The notes under the pieces: model-generated
Seen by the model: only the letters and a program-made list of their open reading frames with translations
Told to the model about the DNA's origin: nothing
Database searches by the model: none
Shown here: one piece after another, positions 1 to 14,300 of the stretch
Layout of the letters: each line of letters starts with the position of its first letter
How positions within the stretch are numbered: the first letter of the stretch is position 1
Made by a program: the position numbers and the translations under genes
NCBI GenBank assembly: GCA_005784505.1
Contig: VCAZ01000005.1
Location: 5,673,501 to 5,737,500, forward strand
DNA: 64,000 bases
Source: Bagarius yarrelli
Lineage: Eukaryota; Chordata; Actinopteri; Siluriformes; Sisoridae
Direction of reading: 5' to 3'

Positions 1-540
1 GGGAAGGAAATATTTTAGAATCTTCAATATTTAATAAACATTCACATCTGTCAGCTATGGCTGGGGTGGACCTTGAGCCCATGAGAAATTTTTTTTTTAC
101 TAATTACTTGGAGAAAGCTACAAGAAAACCAGGATTTAATTTAACAGGCAGAAAGAACAGCTGCTGGAAGCGAAGCGTTGTGTAAGCTGGTTACATATGA
201 ACAAACAGTGGAAGAGATATGATTTAAACCATAGCCAGAGATTGAAAAGATGTGAAAAATAGTGTTAAAAGCTGCATTTAAATCATTAAAAATAAAAATT
301 GTTAACCAGAGTCTGCTACCATGAGGAGATTTTTTAGTGTCTCTGTATTATGGGATAGGTGAGTTGTTAAAATGATCATAGATGCAACTGTTTTTCTAAG
401 TATTTTTATTTTTTAATTTTTAGGCATTTGCCTTTATTAAAAGGACAAAGAGAAAAATATAACGGGAAGAGAGTGGGGGTGGGACCGGAAAGGACCAGAG
501 CCGAAATCTAACAAAGAATAAAATTGTTAAGATTTGATCC
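1..540. other. piezo1 intron, no recognised feature
   Basis: AT-rich intronic sequence. A short piece near 425-505 resembles the start of the repeat seen at 50820-50960. No exon was found. Confidence 0.4.
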
Positions 541-544
541 AGTT

Positions 545-1400
545 TTTTTGAAAATAGGTTTTATTGCAGCAGCATTTTGAGACTAGATGAAAACAAGAGG
601 TCAGATGTTTCTTGTAGTTGCCCACCAGGTTTGCACACATTTTAGGGGGGATTTTGTCCCAGTCCTCTTTGCAATTCCTCTCCAAGTCATTAATGTTTTA
701 AGGCTAATGTTTTGCAACCCGAACCTTCAGCTGCCTCCACAGATTCTCTATGGAATTAAGTTCTGGAGACTGACTAGGCCACTCCCTCCAGGACCTTAAT
801 GTTCTTGTTCTTAAATCTGCCTATCTGGCTGAAGGAGAAATTGTGAAATTGGTCTTGTCCCCTTAGCAGCAAAAGACCCCCAAAGCATAATGTTTCCACC
901 TCCATGTTTGACATGGGGATGGTGTTCTTAGGGTCATAGGCAGCATCCAAACTTGGCAAGTTGAGTTTGATCTTATCTGATCACAAATTTTTAATTCAGT
1001 TCCTCTCTGAATGATTCAGATGTTCATTAGCAAACTTAAAATGGGCATGTTTCTTAAGCTCTGGGACCTTGTGGACGCTGCAGGTTTTCAGTCCTTCAGA
1101 GCGTAGTATGTTACCAGTTGCTTTCTTAGTGACTGTGGTCCCAGCTGCCTTGAGCTCATTGACAAGATCCTCTTATGTTGGTCAGTTATTCTGTGTTTCC
1201 TCCATTTGTAAATAATCACACCAACAGTTGTCACCTTCTCAACAAACTCCTTGGCGATGGTCTTGTAGCCCATTCCATCCTTCTTTAGGTCTACAATCTT
1301 CCCCCTGACATTCTTCGACAGCTCTTTGATCTTATAGCGGAGAGTTTGGAATCTGGTTGATTGCTTCTGTGGACATGTGCATTTTATGCAGGAAACGAGC
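545..1400 (-). mobile_element. Decayed Tc1/mariner element (intronic)
   Basis: Read on the minus strand, it contains Tc1-type transposase fragments: GKIVDLKKDGMGYKTIAKEF, VEKVTTVGVIIYKWRKHRIT, and later the segment that in Tc1 encodes HGGGNIMLWG and NPIENLW, now broken by stops and frameshifts. No intact terminal inverted repeat is clear. It lies antisense in a piezo1 intron. Confidence 0.75.
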
Positions 1401-1885
1401 TGAGATCATAAGCACTCGCTTTAAGGAGCCCCCTTAAAAGGGTCTCTTTAAGAGAGCCCCTTTAACTGTATGTGGGGAGAGGAGAAATTAAAGGTTTGAA
1501 CTTTTGATTAACCTGAGACACTTCAGCAGCAGTTGGTAGATGAATGCTTGATAGTGAACAAGATGGGGGAGTGAAAGAGAATGTTGAAGAGACACAGAGA
1601 GATATTTAAAATGTTGATAATGAATATTATTTATTTAAGCTATGAAAACTGATCAATTGAACAAAATCTGAGCAATTGAATATAGGTAAGGTGGGAGTCT
1701 GGTAAACATAAAATCTTGTTGAAAGTGGAGAAAAATACTAGCCTTAATCAGATCAGTGTGGTAAGATGTTTTTGCAGTGGAGATGGTACTTATACTAAAG
1801 TAGATGTTTATTCTCACTATATTATAAGAACATCCACATTTTGCCATACTGTTAGTTCATTTAGGTTGGATGTTGTCTTCCAACA

Positions 1886-2176
1886 TGGGCAGGGTGGCTC
1901 AAATGGTTAAGGTGCTGAGTTGTTAATCTGAAGACCAGAAAAACACCTGGGTTCAAGCCCCACCTCCGGCAAGTCAACCACTGTTTGGGTGGTCCTTGAG
2001 CAAGATCCTTAACCCTTCCTGCTCCAGGGGCGCTGTATATCATAGCTGACCCTGCGCTCTGACCCCCAACTTACTAAGATGGGATATGCGAAAAAAAAAT
2101 GCATTTCATTGGCTCTGTACATGTACCTTGCACAATGACAATGAATTGAATATTCTTTCTATTCTATTCTATTCTA
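1886..2176 (+). repeat. tRNA-derived SINE, family S1, copy 1
   Basis: An A-box-like TGGCTCAAATGG and a B box GGTTCAAGCCC mark a tRNA-derived pol III promoter. The 3' end (2101-2142) is identical over 42 bases to the end of the LINE at 44449-44490. It ends 20 bases before the first piezo1 exon in the window, in an ATTCT-type simple tail. Confidence 0.85.
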
Positions 2177-2196
2177 ATGTCCATCTCTTATTTTAG

Positions 2197-2349
2197 CGCT
2201 GATGAGCTGGATGAAATTGAGTGTGAGGAGCCACGACCTCACAGCAGCATGACGCTGTGCTCGCAGCCCACTATAGAGCTGGAGTCTGAAACGCACGACC
2301 TACGACATCAGCGCAGGTCCAGAACAGCAAGTGAACTGCTCGCAGAACG
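2197..2349 (+). CDS. piezo1: piezo1 exon (acidic linker, first in window)
   Basis: It follows a pyrimidine-rich stretch ending in TTTTAG and ends at GTAACA. It encodes an acidic cytoplasmic linker ([10 protein letters not shown]) and then TASELLAE, which matches the conserved TASELL of vertebrate PIEZO1. The first base completes a codon begun in an exon outside the window. Confidence 0.88.
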
Positions 2350-5300
2350 GTAACACACCCCTACCCATATACCTTAAATACTACAAGAACCTAAACACAC
2401 TGCTTCTAAACAGAAAACCATCCTAAATATCCTGTTATTTATATCTATGTTTAGGCTTGAGATTATTGTCAGAAACGTTGCTGCCAACTGTTTAACAGCA
2501 CATTTTTAAACCTTAAAAAATTCCGAAAAATGTAAACTAAAAATAGAGAACAGTATACATAAGTCATAAACAGGAGTTTAATTGAGACTGGACCCGTTTG
2601 ACATCATAAGCTTAAGATGATAATTTTTTTTTTTACTTTTTTAGTTTCTACAAATTCAAGTAAAGATTTCACACACATATGTATTTGGAGCACTTATTAA
2701 ATTAGGTCCATTCCTAAAGTGTACCTGCAAAAGTCATCATCTGGATGACATAGGGGTTTGTGAATATTAATAATGTCTACATTAGAGCTGCCACAATAGA
2801 TGGTTTCGGAATCATCGCCGCAATGTGTGCAAGTCACATTAGAGTGTCAAGTGGGGATTATAGTCGACCGCACCACAGTTCAAAACACATGTGATTTGTG
2901 GTTTAATTGTTAAGTTTAATAAGAGTGAAAGTTTAGCATTTGCGCATTGTTTTATGGTCGGTTACTAATTAAACACGTTCTTACAATTTTATAGAATTCA
3001 GACACAAGAAACAATCACTTTTACATAAATATTCAATGCGGCTGATGAATACCGCCTCCCCAACCCCAACAAAACAAACCCTCTTTAACTGCCTGGTTAT
3101 AAGATGTGTTTGTTCTGTTCCAGGACCTACGTAATTGAAGAGCTGCTGCAGAGTCGAGAGTTTTACGCTTCCCAGAACCGGCTGTTTAAGCTGATCTTTG
3201 CCCTGTGTAACGTGGTGGCTGCACACTCTGAGCTTGTGTGCTACCTCATCATCGTGCTAAACAATGTGGTCACAGCCTCCGTCATATCACTGGTGCTGCC
3301 GGTGCTTATCTTCCTGTGGGCTATGCTTTCCATACCACGGCCCTCGAAGAGGTTCTGGATGACTGCCATAGTTTACACAGAGGTGAGGTGGGGAGCGTGC
3401 TTAGATGATCACCCGTTAGTGTGTTGCTCTGTGCTTTGTTCAACAAAAAATCTGGGGATAAGATGTTTGCTTGCTCAGTGCTGTCCACAGATCGCAGTTT
3501 GAAATGAATTCTTAAATCATACAAAGTAAATCAACAGAGGTCATTATACAATACTAATGCTAGGGGCAGTGGTGGCTCAAATGGTTAAGGTGCTGAGTTG
3601 CTGATCTGAAACACCTGGGTTCAAGCCCCACCACCGGCAAGCCAACCGCTGTTGGGTCCTTGAGCAGGATCCTTAACCCTTCCTGCTCCAGGGGCGCTGT
3701 ATCATAGCTGACCCTGCACAATGACAATGAATATAATAGTCCTGAATCGAAAATACACCAGTTTTTGCCAAATAAATTAAATACAAGCAGCTAAAGTTAT
3801 ATTTAGTGGTATATTTAACTTTCCTTTGTTTTAAAACTTCTAGCATTTTTGTCTGTCTTTTTAAGGTGATGGTGGTGGTCAAGTACCTGTTCCAGTTTGG
3901 CTTTTTTCCCTGGAACAGTATAGATGAGATGATACTAAACGAGAATAAGCCCTACTTTCCTCCACGCATACTCGGACTGGAAAAAACTGACAACTATATC
4001 CGCTATGACCTGCTTCAGCTGCTGGCTCTTTTTTTTCATCGCTCTTTGCTTCAGGTAACCCAAGTTTCTCCTACTGTTCACCATGGAATGTGTAGCTGTT
4101 CTCTACGGAACTGTGTAGTCCTGTATTCAGGGGATCATGGTAGTTCAGACTTTCTGCCTCTTTCTTCATCAGCGCTATGGGCTTTGGGACCATGAAGGGC
4201 CTGTGGAAAAGAAAAGCACAGAGAAAAAGAAGAAAGCTAAAGAAACCCTGACTGAACCAGAGGAGATCCAGAATGCAGAAATAACACCCGAACCTGAAGA
4301 GCCCAAGAAAAAAGGCGTTTTTCTACGCTTGCGCAGAAAAAAACCATCAGACAAAGGTAATCTAACAGAAAACTTCAGAACTTTTATTGATTTTATTAGT
4401 GTAATAAAAAAAACATCTAAATTGTTGCTTCAATTTGCTTTGAGGTCTGTGTTGCTTCTTAAGATATATAAAGCAGTCTTTTATGTATCCCAGAGTCCAC
4501 AGCAAAAGAAACAAAGAAGAAGAAGACCAAGGGGCAACGTCGAAAGGAAGCCAGTCAAAAGCTGAAGGCTTTTGGGGAAAAAATCAAAGACTTTTTTCTT
4601 TCAGTGTAAGAAAACTTATTTACTCAGTACAACCGGCACAGTTAAGATCCTGCTGTAAAACAACTGCATGTATTAAAAATGGCAAATAAAAATTACAAAT
4701 GCTTCTGACAGTGACTTTCCCTTTTTCTCTTTCAGGATGAGGAATACTTATAAACCAGCGCAGATGTTCATCCACAACATCCTGCATACAGAGTACCGAG
4801 CTGCCACTGACGTCTACGCTCTGATGTTCCTCACTGATGTGGTAGATTTCATCGTCATCGTGTTTGGCTTTTGGGCTTTTGGAGTAAGTACACTGATGAA
4901 ATATTTAAAGTGGCATAATGCAGGAACTCATTCAGTAGCATTCGGTAGCATCACCTACAACAAATAACAAAAATAAAGAAGATGCTGTTTGTATCAAATA
5001 GTCTGGTTTAAGTATTTCAAAAACTTCTAATCTTCTAGGATTTTTATACACAACATTCTCTAATGTTACTTTTACATAAAATGTAAAGTGGATTTGCACA
5101 TCATGTTTTTATTCTAAAAACAAAAATTGTAGTACAAATCCCAATACAGACAGCTACAATAATGCTCTCCTTCATTGTCTCATACAACAGAACTTTCAAC
5201 TAGTGTGAATATTGTAGGTTCACGACAAATTTGCTGTCTGACTCAATGAGTGACAATTAACTAAACAGGACGGTACACCTGACAACAATGTTAAACATGA

Positions 5301-8300
5301 AAAGCATAGCAGGTTACATCTTAATAGAAATAGGCTCCAACACAAAGTTCCAGTTCTCTTATGTACGCGCAGCCTTAAAACAGCTGGACAGCCAAGGATT
5401 AGAGACATGACAAGAGCAGGCAGTGTCTGTGCACAATGTTATACGTGAAGCTGCTGTCTAATGCAGAATACTGAACTGAAGTGTATTGCAGTTCCTAATA
5501 AAGTGAGCACAGGATTTGTGAGGTTTGTTAAGGCCTTTAAATTTCTGGTATTTGGCAGATGTCCTCATACAGAGCTGCTTACATTTATTTCATTTATCCA
5601 ACTGTTCAGTTCTGAGTGATGTGCTGTGAACATTTTTCTCTGAACAGGCCAGGAGCTTAAGCACTGAGCCACTTTCCCCATGTTAACATATATAAAACAT
5701 TGGTTAAAGAATTGGATTTTATTGGTTTATATGATGCTTATGATATAAGATGTGTGGCAAGCAGACAACTGAAGTGTGTAATTTCTGTCGCAGAAACATT
5801 CGGCTGCTGCAGACATCGCCAGCACACTATCAGATGACCAGGTACCGGAAGCATTCCTCGTCATGCTCCTCATTCAGTTCAGCACCATGGTGATCGACCG
5901 AGCTCTCTACTTGCGCAAGGCTGTCCTAGGAAAACTCATCTTCCAGGTTATCCTAGTGCTGGGAATTCACATCTGGATGTTCTTCATCCTGCCTGCAGTC
6001 ACTGAGAGGTACAAAGATGAGCTGTCATTTATTTGCTGCTTATTATGAAGCTTAAAATCCATCGGGTCACAATTATTCATATTGTTTCAGATAAATTTTA
6101 GAGAATAAAAGATATTAAACAAGTGTTCAAGACTGCAAATAGGGCAGATATTATATATTTTCTGTTTCTGCTATCATCTTTATTTAACATTTGTTATGAA
6201 TAAAACCAAAAAGATTTCCCCTACACTTATGTAAAAGCCAAATCATTATTTTATTAATTTATGTGAGATTTAAAAGATTTGGCCTGGGGAAAGATCAAGG
6301 GTAAAAATCTAATGAAAAAATTTCTAGGAAAACTTGTCATCTAATTTTCTTTTTATGTCAGTCCAAATGTGGATGAAGAAGCTATTTAAGTGTATCAGTG
6401 TAAACAGCTTGAAATGAAACTCTAAATATTTAAAAAACTGAAATCCTTAAAGTAAAACTGTGGATTTGCTCTTTAATGCAAATTTAACTCTTTAAAATTT
6501 CTCTTTGCTAAACTTGAAAAGCGAGACGTCACTTCTCTTTTTTTTTTTATCTGTGCAGAATGTTCAGCCAGAATTTTGTGGCCCAGCTCTGGTACTTTGT
6601 CAAGTGCATCTACTTCACTCTATCTGCGTATCAGATCCGCTGTGGCTATCCTACTCGCATTCTTGGCAACTTTCTCACTAAGAAGTACAACCACCTCAAC
6701 CTTTTCCTCTTTCAAGGGTGAGACCTTACACAATTGTAACTTTAGTTACAAACCCTAACATTCTCTACCAAACAAACCCCAACATTAAGAAACCCTGACA
6801 TTCTCTACCAAACAAACCCCAACATTACCAATACATAACATTCTCTACCAAACAAACCCTAACATTCTCTACCAAACAAACCTTAACATTACTAAACCCA
6901 ACATTCTCTACCAAACAAACCCTCCAACATTACAAAACCCTAACATTCTCTACCAAACAAACCCAACATTACCTAAACGCTAACATTCTTACTACCACAC
7001 AAACCTTAACATTACTAAACCCAACATTCTCTACCAAACAAACCCCAACATTACCGAACCCTAACATTCTTTACCAAACAAACCCCAACATTACAAAACC
7101 CTAACATTCTCTACCAAACAAACCCCAACATTACAAAACCCTAACATTCTCTACCGAACAAACCCCCTAACATTACAGAATCCTAAGATTCTTTACAAAA
7201 CAAACCCCAACATTAACAAAGCCTAACATTCTTTAACAAACAAACCCCAACATTTACAAGCCTAACATTCTCTACCAAACAAACCCCAACATTACCAAAG
7301 CCTAACATTCTCTAACAAACAAACACCAGCATTACAAACCCTAACATTCTCTACCAAACAAACCCCATTACCAAACCCTAACACTCTTGGCCAAACAAAC
7401 CCCATTACCAAACCCTAACACTCTTGACCAAACAAACCCCAACATTAACAGAGCCTAACATTCTCTACCAAACAAACCCCAACATTACCAAAGCCTAACA
7501 TTCTTTACCGACCAAAACCCCAACATAACCAAACCCTAACATTCTCTGCCAAACAAACCCTAACATTACCAAGCCCCAACATTTGTTACAGAACAAATCC
7601 CAACATTAGCAAACCCCAACATTCTCTACCAAACAAACTCCAACATTACCAAACCCTAACATTCGCTACCAAAAAAATATCAACATTCTCTACCAAACCC
7701 TAACATTCTCTACCAAACAAACCCCAACATTTTCTACCAAACAAACCCAAACATTACCAAACCCTAACATTCTCTACCAAACAAACCCCAACTTTAACAA
7801 ACCCTAACATTCTCCACCAAACAAACCCCAACTTTAACAAACCCTAACATTCTCTATCGAACAAACCCCAAGATTACAAAACCGTAACATTCTCTACCGA
7901 ACAAACCCCAAATACCAACCCTAACAAAAAACCCCCAACATACAACCAAACCCAAACATTACCAAACCCTAACATTCTCTACCAAACAAACCCCAACTTT
8001 AACAAACCCTAACATTCTCCACCAAACAAACCCTAACATTCTCTACCGAACAAACCCCAACATTACCAAACCCTAAAATTCTTTACCAAACCCTAACACT
8101 CTCTACCAAACTCCAACATTTCCAAACCCTGACATTCTCTACCAAACAAACCCCAACGTTCTCTACCAAACAAACCCTAACATTCTCTCCCAACATTACC
8201 AACCCCTAGCATTCTCTACCGACCAAACCCCAACATTACCAAACCCTGACATTCGCTACCAAACAAACCCAAACATTACCAAACCCTAACATTCTCTACC

Positions 8301-11300
8301 AACCAAACACTTACATTCTCTACCAAACACTTACATTCTCTACCAAACACTAACATTTTCTACCAAACAAACCCCAATATTACCAAACCCTAACATTTTT
8401 TTTTACCCAACCCCAACATTCTCTTTGCATAATTACCAGCATTTTAATTGGGCTGCCAATAAACCAACCATCTATTTCTATTTTTTTTGTGTGGCTACAT
8501 GTTGATACCAGTTTCCGCTTGGTTCCGTTCCTGGTGGAGCTGCGGGCCGTAATGGACTGGGTCTGGACAGACACCACGCTCTCTCTCTCTAACTGGATGT
8601 GTGTGGAGGACATTTACGCCAACATCTTCATTATAAAGTGCAGTCGAGAGACTGAGAAGGTATAAAGGCTTATAAGAATTTATGTTTGAATTCGATAGCA
8701 ATGTGAACACCTTGTTTCTATATGTGTAATCAGACCGTCTGACTTAGCTGTTTTGCTGTTTCACATTCTAAATAACTAAATAATCTCTTAACTCAAGCAA
8801 TAACCAAGGATTTTCAGGGACATGGACTGTTATAAATGTGTGTTTACTGGTTACACATCACAGATCGATATAAAATTCAATTTTATTCAATTTTATTTGT
8901 ATAGCGCTTTTTACAATGGTTGTTGTTTTAAAGCAGCTTAACACAATCAAAGATAATTATGAAATGTGAATGAAATAGAAATAAGTTTGTCCCTGATTGT
9001 CCCTGATGAGCAAGCCGAGGGTGACGGTGGCAAGGAAAAACTCCCTGAGATGGTAATAGGAAGAAACCTTGAGAGGAAAGTCAACAGAGATCCCATCCTC
9101 ATTTAGGTAATAAACAGATAGCAGGAATTTTGCAGTCACACTGTGTGTGTAAGCAACTGTAGTCACAATTCCTCAGAAAACAGCTGGAACGTCTTAATGG
9201 CAGGCTGGAAGCGTCCTCGATTAACGTGGTAATGTGATGTGATCATCAACCGGAGGCGGGTCACCAGGCAGGGAGGGAAGGAAGGAAGAAAGAAAGGGAA
9301 GAAAAACAATTAGTTACAGTCACAGAGTATAAAGGGAATGTACACTTAGTGTACAAAAAAGCTCGGCCCCTGCTGTCGTTTTCATTATGTGTGGTACTGA
9401 CAGACAGCCTGCATCCTTTGATCGAAGTAGGCGTGGCGGAGCGTAAGACACTAGCAATTCACTCGGGTACTGCAAGGCGAGACCATTTAGTGCTTTATAG
9501 GTCAGGAGTAGTATTTTAAAATCAACGTTTGCTGGGAGCCAATGCAGATGGGGGTGATGTGTTCATATCTTCTAGATCTTCTAGACAACCCTCGCTGCTG
9601 CGTTTTGAACTAACTAAAGCTTATTTATGCACCTAGTTGAACACCCAGACGTTAAAGTCTGCGTTAAAATAATCCATCTTGAATGTAATAAAAGCATGAC
9701 CTAATCTTTCTGCATTATTTAGTGACAATATATTTCTGAGATGAAATAATGCTATTCTAGTAATATTATCTACATGGGTTTCAAATGGGAGATTGGAGTC
9801 TATAATCACACCCACTGTGCAATCACTGTTGCACTTGATGAATTAGAATGACTGTCTAGAGTTACAGTGTGATAGACAGGCTTACTTCTAGCTACATGTG
9901 ATGCAAGTGCCAGAACCTCTGCTCAATTTTATTAAACTGGCTTTTTCATCTGGCCTAGCTGAGACATATAATTGTGTTTCATCAGCGTAACAGTAAAAAC
10001 TAATATCATGCTTACGAATTATTTTGCCCAGAGGAAGGATGTAGAAGGAAAAAAGCAGTGGGCCTTAAACGGAATCCTGTTGAACCCACAGAATAGTTAC
10101 CATTTAAATCTACAAACTGATAGTGATCGGTCAAATAGCTTTTGCTTGTGTACAGCTGCTTTGTGACAATGATCACTGTAAAAAGCGCTATACAAGTTAA
10201 ATTGAATTGAAATTGAAAATAGGACCTGAGCCAGTCAAAGACTATTCACTTAATTTCTACAACCTTTTCTAATGTACGCAATTTTTCTGGAAATTTTGAT
10301 AGGGGAGGTTTAATATCGGCCTTTAGTTTGACAGCTCACTGGTAACAAGGTCAGGGGTTCTAATACTGCTGGTACTATCTGCTTAAGAAAGTGTGTTTGT
10401 TTAGGATTTAATAAACGAGTTAATAATTAAGCAGAAGAGATGAGTGAAATTAGATCATTCTCTTACAGAGGAGTAACATTTTCCAAGATTTGATCTAATG
10501 TGATTAAATTATCCTCAAAATCAATTGAATATTCTAATGCCTAATGTTTGAAGTCCTCACTGCTGCATGCTGTTATTCTAGTGGTTTTATTCCTAGTTTA
10601 ATTTGCTACGGTGTCAAATAAAAATCTAGGATTATTTTTATTATTTTCTATAAGGGTGGAGAGATACGTTGATGTAGCTACACTAGGAGCTTTTTCGTAG
10701 AACAAGATTTTCTCATTCCATGGTGTTTGAAATACTAACAATTTAGTTTACCACCATTTACATTCTAGTTTTTGAACGCTTTGTTTTAAAGAGTGTGTGT
10801 GATCATTATACCAGAAAGCAAGTTTCTTATCTTTATTCATTTTTCTGGAGCTACGTTATTTAAGGTATAATAGAATGTTGACTCTAAATATTCAGTCGCC
10901 TGATGGAGTTCTGTGGGGTCAAATGGTGATCAAATCATAGTAGATAATTTTGGGAGATAGCTAATAAAGCTCCGGGCGGTAGTAGAATGTACTGGTCCAA
11001 TGTTTTTTTTTCCCATTCGTTTTGGCTTGCTTAGTTGGGGACTCTTGACCTGACTTACACCGAAAGATAATATTAAATCTAAACTCTGACCTGCTTTATG
11101 AGTGGGTCCCACTAAGTCGAGTATGGAGATAAATGCTGTTCTCGGCGGGTCGCCTGTATTCTCAAAATTGAGACTGAGGCTGAAGTATGTAGCTTTATAC
11201 TAAAGGGCTAGCTCCATTTAATGATACATACTCATAATTCCATTTAATCCAGGTTTCTGTTAAACACAGCGTGTCAAAATTCTGATCCATGATAATTTTA

Positions 11301-14300
11301 TTTACCGTGCTTTAGATCTGAGAGGTCTAATATTTAGATCTCGATTTAGTTGGAGGTGCAGGCTGTGTGTTCAGTATGTTCCGAATTGGATGTGTCTACA
11401 TTAATTAAATTGCTAAAGCAGACTTTCTGGCTCTTAGGACATTTTTGTTTAGCTTTGAATTTCGCTTAATTTTGTATAACAAGTGATGACCTAAGTGATG
11501 ATGTGCAGCTAGCAGAAGGTTGGATTAGCCTGTTTGTCTGCTCCTTGGCCTGGGCGCTGAGTAGTCAACAATTATTTAGACCGGTTCTGAGACTATGAGA
11601 TATGTTAAAAGAAAGGAGTGTCCTAACAGGACAGCTTTGTCCTTAAAAGTTCTCCAACTTTCTACAAAGCCCAAATGATATCAAATCAATATGCATTGTG
11701 ATTATACTGTCTTATTTTTCAGAAATATCCTCAACCTAAGGGCCAGAAGAAAAAGAAGATAGTAAAGTATGGAATGGGTGGCATCATCATTTTCTTCCTC
11801 ATCTGCATCATCTGGTTCCCATTACTCTTCATCTCCTTGGTCAGATCAGTTGTGGGTGTGGTTAATCATCCCGTAGATGTTACTGTCACTGTCAAGTTGG
11901 GAGGTTATGAGGTAATGAATTTAAAGCACTGTAAACAGTAAATTATTCAAAGTCTATCAAATATCGGCACCCTAACACCTACCAACAATCGTTCCTCAGC
12001 AAAGTCTTAAGTTCATTAATGAGCAAAGATCACACTCAAGTTCTAACTCCTAAATCCTTACTCTCTATCTCTAAAGCCATTTACTAATACAACATTCGCC
12101 AGCTCTAATGCTTACCAACAAACATTCTCTTGCAATCAATCCCTAACAGTGACACATGACAAAATTCTTCAGAACACAAACCACAATGTTTTCTAGCTAA
12201 CAAACCCCAACATTACCAAACCCCAACATTCTCTACCAAACAAACCCCAACATTTGTTACCAAACAAACCCTAAAATTACCAAACCCCAACATTCTCTAA
12301 CAAACAAACCCCAACATTTGTTACAGAACAAATCCCAACATCACCAAATCCCAACATTCTCCACCAAACACCAACATTGTCTACCAATCAAACCCCAACA
12401 TTCTTTACCAAACAAACCCCAACATTACCAAACCCCAACATTCTCTACCAAACACCAACCTTCTCTACCATACACACCCCAAGATTCTTTAACAAACAAA
12501 CCCATAACCAAACCCAAGCATTTTCTACCAAACAAACCCCAACATTCTTTAACAAACAAACACCAACGTTCTTTGGCAAAAGAAACCCCACATTACCAAA
12601 ACCCAACATTCTTTACCAAACAAACCCTAACATTACTAAACCCCAACCTTTTCTACCAAACAAACACCAACATTCTCTAGAAAACAAACCACAACATTCT
12701 TTATCAAACAAACCCCTACATTCTTTACCAAACAAACCTCAACATTACAGACCTCATTTTTCTACCAAACAAACACTAACATTACCAAACACCAACATTC
12801 TCTAACAAACAAACCCCAACATTACCAAACCGCAACATTCTATACCAAACAAACACCAACCTTCTCCACCATATAAACCCCAACATTCCTTACCAAACAA
12901 CCCCAACATTATCAAACCCCAACATTCTCTACCAAACAAACATCTTCTATACCATACACACCTCAACATTCTTTAACAAACAAACCCCTGACCAAACCCC
13001 AGCATTCTCTAACAAACACCAACATTACCAAACCCCAACATTCTCTAACAAACAAACACCAACATTCTTTAACAAACAAAACCCAACATTCTCTACCAAA
13101 CAAACCCTAACATTACTAAACCCCAACATTATCTACCAAACAAACCCCAACGTTCTTCACCAAACAAACCCCAACATTCTTTACCAAACAAACACCAACT
13201 TTCTCCACCACACAAACCCCAACATTACCAAAACCCAACATTCTCTACCAAACAAACCTTAACATTACTAAACCCCAACATTCTTTACCAAACAAACCCC
13301 CAACAGACCTTATTCTCTACCAAACAATCACTAACATTACCAAACCCCAACATTCTCTAACAAACACCAACATTCTTTACCAAACAAACACCAACTTTCT
13401 CCACCATACAAACCCCAACATTCTTTACCAAACAAACCCTCAAATTATCAAACCCCAAAATTCTCTACCAAACAAACACTATTACCAAACCCCAACATTC
13501 TCTAACAAACAAACACTAACATTACCAAACCCCAACGTTCTCTAACAAACAAACCCCAACATTCTCTAACAAACACTAACATTACCAAACCCCAACATTC
13601 TTTACCCAGCAAAACCCAACATTCTCCACCAAACAAACCCCAACATTCTTTACTAAACAAACCCTAACATTACCAAACCCCAACATTCTCTAACAAACAA
13701 ACCCCAACATTACCAAACCCCAACATTCTCTAACAAACAAACCCCAACATTCTCTACCGAACAAACCCCAACATTTGTTACCAAACAAATCCCAAGATTA
13801 CCAAACCCCAACATTCTCTACCAAACAAACCCCAACATTACCAAATCCTAACATTCTCTACCAAACCCCAACATTCTGTATCAAACAAACCCCAACAATC
13901 TTTACAGACAAACATTACCGATCTCCACCATTCTCTACTAAACAAACCCCAATATTACCAAAACCCAACATTCTCTACTAAACAAAACCCAACATTACCA
14001 AACCCCATCGTTCTCTACCAAACAAACCACAACATTACCAAACCCTAACATTCTCTACCAAACAAATACCAACATTCTCTACCAAACAAACCCAAACAAT
14101 CTTTCTAGAAAAACATTACCAATCCCCACCATTCTCTACCAAAGAAACCCTAACATTACCAAACCCCAACATTACCAAACCCCATTATTCTCTAGTAAAC
14201 AAACTATAATACACCCTTAATAATTTTTACACATGAACCCTAACAATATTTAACACACTTAAACAAATCTTATTTTCTAGCAAAAAAAAACTTTCAAGTG

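Noticed and set aside
1886..2176. Functional tRNA gene
   Set aside because: Only A- and B-box-like promoter elements are present. There is no cloverleaf, and the sequence continues into a LINE-type tail in several copies.
6751..8425. Interstitial telomere, because CCCTAA is frequent
   Set aside because: CCCTAA occurs once per roughly 40-bp unit, never in tandem hexamers.
12318..12805. Overlapping 120- and 142-codon open frames (Thr/Pro/Asn/Gln-rich)
   Set aside because: They lie wholly in the G-free minisatellite, where TAG and TGA cannot form, so long frames arise by composition.
6751..14210. CRISPR-like array
   Set aside because: Units are contiguous variants without unique spacers, in a vertebrate intron.
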